Of a stretch of 64,000 nucleotides of DNA, positions 55,036-64,000 are shown piece after piece. Position 1 is the stretch's first letter. Each line of letters opens with the position of its first letter. A program made the position numbers and the translations under genes. The notes under the pieces are model-generated. The model was not told where the DNA came from, ran no database searches, and worked only from the letters and a program-made list of their open reading frames with translations. The stretch comes from Asterella californica (taxonomy: Eukaryota; Streptophyta; Marchantiopsida; Marchantiales; Aytoniaceae): the NCBI GenBank assembly GCA_036924285.1, contig JAYKYS010000004.1, positions 22,476,001 through 22,540,000 of the forward strand, given 5' to 3'.

Positions 55036-55760
55036 GCTTACATGCAAAATTTTTGAAATGAGATCATAACACGTATATCCCTTTCGGTCTGAAGCATAGC
55101 CTAGAAATAAACACTTAGTACGCCTTTCATCTGGTATATAAACAAAGTAGATGCTACTAAATACCCTTAGAGAAGCTAGCTCTGGTTATACAACTTCTGC
55201 CCAATAATACTTAGACGTAGCTTTCTCATTGAGCAAAGCTCTAGCGCATTCGGCAATATGCATGTTCTTGCGCTCTGCAACTCCATTTTGCTGAGGACTG
55301 TAGCTGCATGTAACTTCTTTCTTGATGTCATGTTGTTGTAGAAAAACATCAAACTGGTCAGAAATGAACTCGTCTCTTCCATCAGAACATAGACGAATGA
55401 TGTTATGCCTGAACTACTTCTCTACTAGGCTCTTAAACTGTTGAAATATAGCGAAGACATCTGACTTGATCTTTAAGAAATATACCTAAGTGAATCTCGA
55501 ACAATCTTCCAAGAATGAGACGAAGTATTGAGAATCTTGTATACTCGTTTGAGAAATTATCCATACATCTGTGTGAATAAGCTCCAACACAGTAGAAGCT
55601 CTAGTGTCTTTTTAGAATGATTGCTTAGCTTGCTTACCAAACTGACAAGCTTCACACAGGAATAGCATCTGTGAAATTCCGAATACCTACAACTAGATTA
55701 GAAGCATACAAAGTCTTCAAGTGTGGAAAGTTCATATGTCCGAACCTCCTATGTTACAAC
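55036..55760 (-). pseudogene. Copia element 2 integrase
   Basis: Minus-strand text HRRFGHMNFPHLKTLY (GAG-pre-integrase), CEACQFGKQAKQSF, LIHTDVW, LCSDGRDEFISDQFDVFLQQHDI and SYSPQQNGVAERKNMHIAECARALL (55382-55176), then LFLGYASDRKGYTCYDL next to the insertion. All three catalytic acids are readable but several stops and shifts break the frame. Confidence 0.8.
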
Positions 55761-55784
55761 TGTAAAATCAAAATTCTGAGAACT

Positions 55785-56216
55785 TTATACAAACATAGTA
55801 GTCTCAGTTTTTGATATAGTTGCATCTAACTTGAAAAGCCTACCAACATTAGTTCCTTTGACCACTACAATGTGATCTTCAGTTTGAACAAAGCAACCAT
55901 GCTTGTTGAACTCAACCTGATAATCCTGTTCAACAATCTGAACTACCGAGACCAAATTCTTGGTTACGGTAAGAACATACAGAACATCCCTTAAAGTTGA
56001 GATTTTCGAAGATGAAATAGAGATAAGTATAATATTGAGATGAGTAACAGAATGTTGAGAATCATCACCAGTGTAGATAGTTGTTGGAGTCTTCACATGA
56101 TCTTTGCTGTTGAACCACTTTTCTTGTGCAGTCATGTGGTTTGAGCAACTAGAGTCTATGTACCAACTTTCAACAGATTTGGTCATAACATCCATGACAT
56201 GCTGCATGGTTAACAT
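55785..56216 (-). pseudogene. Copia element 2 protease
   Basis: 144 open codons with WYIDSSCSNHMTAQEKWF. The active-site triad expected as D-S/T-G reads DSS, so it is probably inactive. Followed by LVSVVQIVEQDYQVEFNKHGCFV and GRLFKLDA, the usual copia arrangement. Confidence 0.75.
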
Positions 56217-57228
56217 GCTACCATCTTAATGATAATCCTCCATTGAAGCAAAATTCGAATTTTGAGGTTGTCTCCATTGAGGCAAAGTTCAAATTTTGAA
56301 GTACTAGCCTTGATGTCATTCTGCTTCTTGAAGCAGTTCTTCTCAAAGTGACTTGCCTTTTTGTAATAGTTGTAAGAACGAGTATCTGCAGAACCTTTGC
56401 CTTGGATATATTGTTGTTGTTGACCTCGTCCAACAGAGTTGCTTCTTTCTTTGTCTCTGCCTCGATCTTTGTCTCTGTCCCTACCACGAACAAGGTTTAC
56501 TCCAGAATCAAATTTGTATCAGCGGCACTATGTAGCATCATCTCTTCTAATATCAACATAAGTACTAGTTCTTCAAACGTAGAATAAGTATCCTTGATAG
56601 CAATAGAAATTTAGAAGGGTTTGTATTTCTTACCAAGTCCTTGAATGGTGTGAAGAATGAGATCATCATCTTCGACCTTGACATCAATGCTTCTCAGTTG
56701 TTCGACCAGACCTTTGATTAAATAGACATAATCTGTAGTCGTCATCTTCGACCTTGACATCAATGCTTCTCAGTTGTTCGACCAGACCTCCAAAAGCTGT
56801 TGCTTCAACTGTAACTTACGAGCTTTGGTTGATGTTTAGAACACATTTATCAAAGCATCCCAAACTTCTTTGGGAATGTCAACAATCGGTACGAAATCAA
56901 ACATCTGTGGTGAAACACACAATGACATTTAGTGTACAGCTTGCTGAGCACGTCTGTCCCATTCAGCAACGATAAGATCTCCAACATCCTCAGATCATTT
57001 GCTGTCATTGTCTGTGACAAGACCATGGAGTTTTTGTCTTTTGAGAAAAGTAATAATTCGATACTTCCATATCCAGTAGTTGTTCTTGCCAAGAGGTTCA
57101 ACTGTGATGTTTGAGAATGTGTCTACCTTACCACTCATGATGAAATATGTGGCAAATGTCGGATGTGCAAACAAGCTCAGAATGAATTGAAAAGATGGCG
57201 ATGGAAAGAAATCAAAAAAGAAAATCAC
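56217..57228 (-). pseudogene. Copia element 2 Gag
   Basis: Starts MIFFF... with the copia Gag signature VEPLGKNNYWIWKYRIITFLKRQKLHGLV (57228-56995) and continues in fragments. The zinc knuckle near 56.37 kb reads RSYNYYKKASHFEKNCFKKQND: the first two cysteines are replaced by Tyr, consistent with G-to-A change. A 51-bp duplication (cgaccttgacatcaatgcttctcagttgttcgaccagacc) occurs at ~56676-56727 and 56748-56790. Confidence 0.7.
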
Positions 57229-57594
57229 TAAAAGAATATAATTCTAACTGCTAGGTAAGTCGAACCGCAATTGTCATAATGGCCCAAATCGATCGTGAAA
57301 GTCTTGAAAACTGCAGTCCAAGTTGTGTTGACTTAAACAACGAAAACAACAACTTCTGTATATGACTTCCGATTGGGATGAAAAAAAATGGAGTCTTTTT
57401 TCTTTTATCAATTTTCACATGTTCTCAAAGACTAAAATTGAATGAAAGACCTCCAAAAATATCTTTAAGTTTAGGGTTTCACTCAAGTTGAGTACGTCAG
57501 ACTCTGCTCAAAATCAAAATGTGCGTGAAAACTTGTCACCTCCTTTTTCATATTTTAGAACTTCAATCTTCTCTCATCTTCTCTCTCCTGAACT

Positions 57595-57780
57595 GAAGAG
57601 AGGTGGACAATCTGAAAATTCACACAAGAGAATGAATAAAGATTCATCAATCCCTCTTTACTAGTGAGAAAGAGAAGGAGACAAAGATAAGATGAACTAG
57701 GGTTGGATCACCATACCCTAAACTAACTAGGTTAGCAAACCATGACTACAGTAAATAGTTAGCTTGCACAATATTCAACA
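57595..57780 (-). repeat. 5' LTR of copia element 2
   Basis: 186 bp pairing with 43405-43594. Read on the plus strand as TGAAGAGAGG...TATTCAACA. Confidence 0.8.
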
Positions 57781-60700
57781 GTAAAGATGTTAAATTATTT
57801 AAAAGGTAAAAGGTCCTCAACAAATACAAAGTCCAGACCAGAGGTTAAATTATTTAGAAGGTAGGAGATCCTCAACAAGTACAAAGTCCAGTAACTGCTT
57901 ACCGTACACTATGATGCTAAGTCATCCCGGCAGATTCAAGATCCGGGTAAATGCATTACCAAAATATATAACGACTAAGCAAAAACAAAGATATCGGCTC
58001 TCCAGCTGGAGATAGTGTGTGATATTTATTCTTATGATGGATGATTGCTACTCGCTCGATCGACACCGAGACCCGTGTAATGTGGGACGAATCTTGATGA
58101 TCTCGAATCAGCAACCCGAATATTACGGGTGCTGCGCCTAAGGACGAACTCAGATAGGTTCGCGTCAAGAAATTCTTCAAGTTGGTGAAGTATCATGATC
58201 CACTTTGCTTGGGGCTGGATCGGAAAGCACGCCCCTGAACCTCAAAAGATCCTGACTGTAGCTTCACCAACAGGATCCAGGATCACACTAACAAATGATT
58301 TCCGAACATCTTGTTCGGGATTGGCAAATTGCACAGTTCTGCACCAAGTAACAAATGATATATACCGCATGCGCAGGTCCGAGAAAAGATATGTGTTTCT
58401 GGACCGGACTGACCCAGTGCGAAGGCTTTGGTGATGGAGACCCACCGTGCATGCCAGCAAGGCCGTGCGCGGCCAGTAAGGACCGAGACGCCAAAGGAAC
58501 AGGTCTGTTTTCAAGTCGATCCAAAGTCGAAAGCCACGTTATGATGAGCTGCTGCGGGTAACATAGAGCCGGCGCCCGTCCGAGTTCGCGTCCTGCCTTA
58601 TATATGCACGCGTGCGTGCACTGCTCGTGATCCAGATCTGCAGTCCACATTGTGCTCGCCTGATGGGTAGTTCGAATTCGACGGGACACTTGGCATGGAT
58701 GTGCTAGATAAGGACTCTTAACAAGGGTGAATTGTGAAAGATATATTTCTACACGGCGGTAAGAAACCGTTGATGCTAAAAGCACGTCCACCAAGTGTCG
58801 AGTCGCCGCTTTTGCAGATTTGTCTGAAACAAATTTGCAGAAGGTGCGTTTTCCAGTTTTGCACCTGACGTTCACAATTGCACCTTAAGATCAGAAGCTC
58901 CTTTTCGTTGTTCTCAAATTACACTCTTTTGTTCTTTTTGCACCGAACTAGCATATATCCACTTTACCTTTCAGGTTCAAATTTTAGAAACACCTTCTCG
59001 TTCCTTGAATGGGTGCATATTTAGATGATTCAGGTTCACTTTGATAGGTAGATCCAGAATTCCTCCCTGTGCAAGTGTTTTAGGTCTCGACGATTGCCGA
59101 TAAGATTCAACTCGAACTGCACAGTACAGGGTGTCCTGCCACCACATAGATCTCTCTCGAACTAGAATCAAAAAGGACGCAGGAGAGTTTTTAGCTTTTG
59201 ACCTACAGTATTATTGATCATCCTCAGCTGTTGACCAGGATTTATACGTAAAAAGTTCACTTGCTGGAAATTGCTGCTACAGCTTCTCTTGCAGGACCAC
59301 AGCTTCTTCGCACTATTTACTCTACGTAGGGTACGTGTTCTCAAGAGAGTTCTTCCCTTCCCGGTCCACAGCTACTGTTAGAAGAGACCCTGCCCTGCCT
59401 GTGTTCTTTTTCATTTCCTCTATCGGTCAGTATGTATCATCCGACAGTGGCCCTGTCGATGTTTACAGTGCACCCGACAGTACCTATGCGAGTATCGGCA
59501 TTTCACCGGAGTTCGAACCACTGCTGCACACGTAGCTCATCTTTGATCTACCTACAGACTTCCATTCCATTCCCTGAGTACATTGTTGGGATGGAAAGGA
59601 GCCAGTCTATGCCAACTTGTCGCGTGCCTGACGGGACCAAGCTTAGAATTGTGTGGTTTAACCTGTAATTACGTAGTCATATTGGCATATTTTGGTATTA
59701 TGTGTGAAATGCATTCAAAACGAACCAGAGATCGTATAAATAACAACTTAGTCTAATAGTGTATTAGGGGTGTCAAATTTAACAGCTTTTCTGAAAGATT
59801 CTACACCCGCGAGAGGGACGAAGTCATGTGGGCACTTCCGGAGGTATGGGTGGGCGTTTCTTTAACGACTATTCATTCTTTTTGCCTTTCTTTTTTGCAG
59901 TGGAGTATCTATTGGTGAGTAATTATCTTGAGTATCAAACTAAAAAAGATTCATTAAAAAAATAGTGGTGTCCAGTAACAAGCACGACCCACAATGTATC
60001 ACGCTCCAATACAAAATTACCTGCTGCTGCAATTTTACGACTCTTTCCCTCTCCACCACCGTTGAGGAATATTTCCCTCTGTTAAGTTTGACACCCCCTA
60101 ATAATAAAAAGTCTTTCAATATGTTATCCGGAAACTGTTAGACTAAGTGCACATATGTACGTACATCATATACTGAGTCTCGTCTATAATAAGGTACGTA
60201 TGAACGATAGTATTAACATGTTACTTACAGTAGTTGAACTATACCCTAGTTCTGATTTATCGATTTGTTTAAACATACCATCATATGCACTTACGTTCCT
60301 ATGGTCAACGCAGTTTGCAGTTTGAATTTTGAAGTCTCAGGGTAGTCACTGATCATGAATCCTCCAGTGGTAAACTATATACGATCTGATAAAAGAGGAA
60401 GGAGTTTAGATCACATCGCTAACCCATAGTCCCGCAATTCCACTGCATGCGAAGCACCGTGTTCCGACCGCAACTAACAAAATGGAAACTGTCTCTTTAA
60501 CATTACTGCGGTAAAGAAAAATGATGAATGTGAAGAACAAAAATATATACCATAACAGACTAGACTAACTGTAAACTACAAAGTGCTCCAAACCTTGAAA
60601 GCAACTGTAAAGTCTTTGGTTCTTTTCTTTTGAATGACAGGACCTTTGTCTTATATTTAGGTCAATTCGCGCATGTGGAAAAAATCGGTCTTTACTGTTC

Positions 60701-62030
60701 GGTTTTATTCGGTTTTTCTGCGCCATTCCATCTATCAGTACGGTAACAGAAACAGAAACCATCACGTTCTTCTCTGACCTGGTCCAAATGACATTCAGCA
60801 AACTCACATAGATCATTTCCACAGAGGAGTGAACTACAACAACGGTACTAGCACAGTAGATAATCAAATAACAATGCAGCTTAAATGGATATAAAAAGCC
60901 GACGTAGTATAATGGCAAGACTACAGAACGAAACTGCAAACATTCTCCAAAACAATGGACCCAAATGCACCAGTTATTCAAGCGTTTGTAGTCACTGTGG
61001 TTAAAAAATCGATGTCCAGCGTAAACTTCAATGCAGGCAGAGAAAAACAAGACTGACCAACAAGAACTGCAGCTCTCTTCGTGGAAAGAACCCTCGATTT
61101 TATCTTCCAAATCATGTTCACAAAGCTGCCGCATCCTTCGGAGGATTGTAATGGCAGAATTCTAGTTGACAGGCATCCTCGGGGATGAAAGGGCTGCGAA
61201 CCTTGTCTAATTCTTCCTAGTCCTAATTTCCAGTTTAAAGACCTCACTGCGTGAGCATTGTCCTGTAGGCGTGAGCATTGTCCCTACAAGACAAGGCCCG
61301 TACTCGGCCCGAAGGTATGACCAATGGATTCCCAACTCTTGCTTTAAGTATGGCCCACGATCGAGTTGGCATTGCTTATCATTAGCTAGATTTTCACACC
61401 ACAGGGTCAGTAGACTGAAAGATTAGCTAGCTCACCCCAAAGGAGCCCTGCATGCACACATAGCAAGAACTGCTGCTATAAATGCACTGACATGGATCGA
61501 TACCTTTGCAGATGCAAAATGTGGCATGACCTACCATTGTGGCCCTTCGAACAGCCTGTCACACGGATAGAAGGCTTCTCCCCACTTGCCCACATATTTC
61601 GTTCCATGAAGACATGCACCTGCGCCTCGGTTTGTCTGGTCTGCACATCCTGCTCGGGTCACCTTCACCATGTTATCTGCAACACTGTCAGTAGTCAGCA
61701 ACAGCACGCGAATCATACAATCTTGGTACATCCGACTGGTAAGAAAATACATCATTTTAATTCGCAGAGAAAGGTACCGTTAATATCCTTGAACAGTGAC
61801 GATGGATCACATACCAGCAGAACAAGGGTTGTGATCATCAAGATCCATTCACACTGATCCAGGTCTCTTAAAAATGTCCACGGTCAAACAGAAAGCAAGC
61901 CAATGCAATAATACCATAGAACACGCTGGACCCCACGTGAACTAAGACTACAGTAGGTTAAACCACAGTGACAACGTGTTCTAAGTCCACAAGTAAATCA
62001 ATCCGTGTACTGGATGAGATCTGTAGAGGA
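57781..62030. other. Intergenic stretch, no gene supported
   Basis: Contains a short local duplication (ttaaattatt...aggtcctcaacaa, 57790-57895) and a fragment resembling the 5' half of tRNA-Asp (about 60902-60925). ORFs up to ~195 codons on the minus strand (58288-58875 and 60565-61134) lack recognisable domains and look like chance. Confidence 0.4.
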
Positions 62031-62633
62031 TCACCACAAAAAGAAAAATGGGTATGAAAACACGTCGGCCTTGCGCACTCCAATCTTCACGATCTGGACA
62101 ACACTCGCCAGTGGCTCAAGGTTGATACCGACAGCGCCGAAACCAAAAGCGCTGGCCGCAGCAGCAGGACTAAAGGCGAACGCGTTAGGATGCTGGCCTA
62201 GTATTGCCTTCCGGCATTCTGGGACATCTTGTGAACAACTGAAGTGAAACAACCACCTGAAGCCGTTTGTATCACGTCGAGATTTTTCTAGCATCCGAAA
62301 CTGGGCTATGCTGTCCAGAATCGCGTTTGCAGCATCTTGCCCATTAGCCGCGAGCCATTGGGGGTTGATCTTCACAGCCAAGATCGAATCTTCACGATCC
62401 ACGCAAAGATCCACGAAAAGTTGCCTCATCACCGAATCTGGAAGGCCCAGAATGTCGCGGACCTTTTCAGATGCTTTCATGAGTGTGAACTGGTTTGAAT
62501 TCGAATAGCACTCAGAATCGGAGTCGCTCTCATCGGTCTCATTCACGCTCTCATCGGTGTCAGGATCCTCCAGAGAAGTCATGTGCATGTCTTGGACAAC
62601 TCCAGCTGCCGATGCGTCTGAAGGCCCGCCCAT
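62031..62633 (-). CDS. Small acidic protein of unknown function
   Basis: 200 codons from ATG 62633 to TGA 62031. An acidic Asp/Glu/Ser region (residues ~20-55) is followed by an ordered part: KVRDILGLPDSVMRQLFVDLCVDREDSILAVKINPQWLAANGQDAANAILDSIAQFRMLEKSRR, then GFRWLFHFSCSQDVPECRKAILG and an Ala/Phe-rich turn. The ORF extends upstream of the ATG without stop, but a TTTTTGTAG acceptor-like site 84 bases upstream suggests a 5' UTR intron. A GTATCA donor-like site near the codons for GAVGIN means the last ~30 residues could be intron read-through. I do not recognise the family. Codon use and the amphipathic core look like a genuine host gene. Confidence 0.5.
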   Translation of the reverse strand: MGGPSDASAAGVVQDMHMTSLEDPDTDESVNETDESDSDSECYSNSNQFTLMKASEKVRDILGLPDSVMRQLFVDLCVDREDSILAVKINPQWLAANGQDAANAILDSIAQFRMLEKSRRDTNGFRWLFHFSCSQDVPECRKAILGQHPNAFAFSPAAAASAFGFGAVGINLEPLASVVQIVKIGVRKADVFSYPFFFLW

Positions 62634-64000
62634 CTTGTCGCAACACCTCTCAGGAGAACACCTTGCCAATTTAGGGAACTCCGGAATTGCAACACCACTA
62701 CGGGGGAAACTACAAAAATGGTTAAAGCTAAACTGGTTGAAGTCGAAGCATACTTGGGATAGGATCGAATGCGACTGCTGACACTCCGTGAGAAGAACGA
62801 TCCTATATGTAGGGAGCGCTACCACGATGAGACAAGAAGATATCAACAGAGCCGATGCGTAGTAACGACCAGAGCGTGCTTTCAATAGGAAAATGGCTCA
62901 GCGGTGGAAACTTCACCTGCTCAAGAGCGAGATCTCGAGAATAGTAGCTTGAGATCGAGTGAGACTAGGACGGGCTAGTGAAGGTGAAGTGGAGCGGGCA
63001 GGTGGAGACAGGCTGCCGCTGGCGTGAGACCACCGTTTCAGAAAATATAACTTTGTAAATTTGAATAGAAGTAAGAAAAGAAGGCTCGCCAATCTGCGTC
63101 AGCAGGACCGCGCGTTAGCTCTTTCTTGAGTCTCAACTCATTCAGGTTCTGGACCCTTCCGTATAACTTCCCTCGTACATGACGCAGATCAGAGCGTTAT
63201 GCAGTGGGAAGTGATTCCGATCCCCGCGTCGGTTGCAACGCTGCTAATAACCGATAGAGAGTGTACGATCGCATGTTGGTACGAGTTTCCACCACGCACC
63301 CACGGGGTTCTGAGCTGAGAATTTGTAGAGTCTGTACGTTACTGCAGCTCCTAACTCAGCAATTTAGTCCTCCAAAGGCGGAAAAGCCCTCGATGTGTTC
63401 GGATAGTGACCTGCTATATAGCTCGGTTCGGATTGACAGACTTGCCACGGTTTGGCAAACAACAGAAGCCTTCGAGGAAGAGAAAACCCGCATAGACCGA
63501 TAAAACCCACATAGACCGCAAGAAGTCCAAGCGAAGGTCCAGAAGGTGTCTACTGTCATTTCGATGTTGGAGTTCATTGGCAAGGTTTATTCACCGCTTC
63601 CACGTTAGGCATGCAAAATATGCATCCCAGCCGCAGTGTCTAATGAGAAGTGCGGAAAGTGACAAGAGGCGGAAGGGTGAGAAAATTCGGGGTTTGGTTT
63701 GCTCCAGTCTTTCTCCGCTGTGTGTATGCCGTTGTTGGTTTTCTCAAGAAATTCTTTCCGGCCGTCTCGGAAAGGGATCTCTTTGTGATTTAGAGTTAAT
63801 TTTACTTTTCTTTCACGTGAAATGTGAATTAGGACCAAAAGTTTAAAACCAAAATAAATCAAGAGTCACTATAGTCTTAGCTATTGGGTTATAGCGAGAA
63901 CACGTACTCTCTTGAGGGTGGGAGACTTGGACGAACCGATTGTTATTCCAATCAACAATAGGTTAGAGATAAACATCATTTCCAAAGAACTATACAAGTA
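62634..64000. other. Upstream region of the orphan gene and window end; nothing recognised
   Basis: Presumed promoter/5' region of the minus-strand gene at 62.0-62.6 kb, then unannotated DNA. Short ORFs only. Confidence 0.4.

Larger units (their letters stand above)
43405..57780 (-). mobile_element. Ty1/copia element 2, interrupted by the DNMT gypsy element
   Basis: Minus-strand order is 5' LTR (57780-57595), gag, protease, integrase to 55032, then the 10-kb insertion, then the end of integrase/RT from 44966, RNase H, polypurine tract and 3' LTR. Across the insertion the copia codons join cleanly as HVSRDVIFDV, which fixes both insertion boundaries. Copia itself carries many stops, a mutated zinc knuckle and a large RT deletion. 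Confidence 0.85.

Noticed and set aside
43405..57780. Clean target duplication for copia element 2
   Set aside because: Flanks read taaac and gtaaa; only taaa is shared with a shift, so no duplication is claimed.
58288..58875. 195-codon minus-strand ORF
   Set aside because: No domain, shadowed by ORFs on both strands, low-complexity composition only.
60902..60925. Sequence like the 5' half of tRNA-Asp (gacgtagtataatggcaag)
   Set aside because: No anticodon stem or T-loop follows, so it is not a tRNA gene; at most a tRNA-derived fragment.
60565..61134. 189-codon minus-strand ORF starting with ATG
   Set aside because: Cys/Val-rich without recognisable motif, overlapped by another ORF in a second frame, in AT-rich DNA; probably chance.
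1..64000. CRISPR arrays, bacterial operons, riboswitches
   Set aside because: The DNA is eukaryotic (GT-AG intron, plant-type LTR elements); no regularly spaced repeats of that type were found.

Overview
The window is nuclear DNA of a plant-type (streptophyte) genome, most likely a bryophyte, lycophyte or charophyte alga. The only two host-type genes I can support are a zinc alcohol dehydrogenase with one GT-AG intron (9.4-10.9 kb) and a small acidic orphan protein (62.0-62.6 kb). The dehydrogenase resembles glutathione-independent formaldehyde dehydrogenases. Everything else that can be recognised is LTR retrotransposon sequence, with Ty3/gypsy primer sites matching tRNA-Asp as in plant Tat/Athila elements. 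I cannot name the species.

Layout. 1-2984: start of a giant LTR (family A, minus strand) that runs off the left edge. 2985-9428: AT-rich intergenic DNA with three perfect foldbacks and some direct repeats. 9429-10934: dehydrogenase. 11.9-13.1 kb: 3' part of a copia element (minus). 13.1-16.0 kb: a family-B element (plus) carrying decayed coiled-coil ORFs. 16.0-19.5 kb: the end of a family-A LTR, its tRNA-Asp primer site and gag (plus). 20.2-26.6 kb: a minus-strand gypsy gag-pol, joined to a 5.86-kb family-A 5' LTR at 26585-36250. That LTR is itself split by a 3801-bp solo LTR of the same family (29901-33701, target duplication GAAGG). 36.3-37.5 kb: leader of another tRNA-Asp-primed gypsy element with a 190-bp tandem repeat. 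37.5-43.4 kb: no gene seen. 43405-57780: a copia element (minus) split by a 10,065-bp Ty3/gypsy element (44967-55031, plus). 57.8-64 kb: host-like DNA with the orphan gene.

The most interesting object is the 10-kb gypsy element. One uninterrupted frame from 47301 to 54350 encodes Gag with two zinc knuckles, aspartic protease, a complete C5-cytosine DNA methyltransferase (motifs I to X, catalytic Pro-Cys-Gln), reverse transcriptase, RNase H, integrase and a C-terminal C4HC3 PHD finger. A DNA-methylation writer and a predicted histone reader thus travel on one polyprotein. The frame has five single stop codons and no frameshift. The three TAGs all lie at domain boundaries (Gag/PR, DNMT/RT, RNase H/IN), and the one after the methyltransferase has the leaky UAG-CAR-YYA context. 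The two TGAs lie inside conserved domains. All five can also be explained by C-to-T change at CG or CHG sites. The termini are circularly permuted (B-internal-A-B-A).

The second unusual system is the family-A element. Its LTR is up to 5.9 kb, lies upstream of the primer-binding site, and encodes a long protein with a conserved N-terminal domain followed by coiled coil. A solo LTR is therefore a mobile protein-coding cassette without gag or pol. These LTRs are packed with GTCTTC/GAAGAC hexamers.
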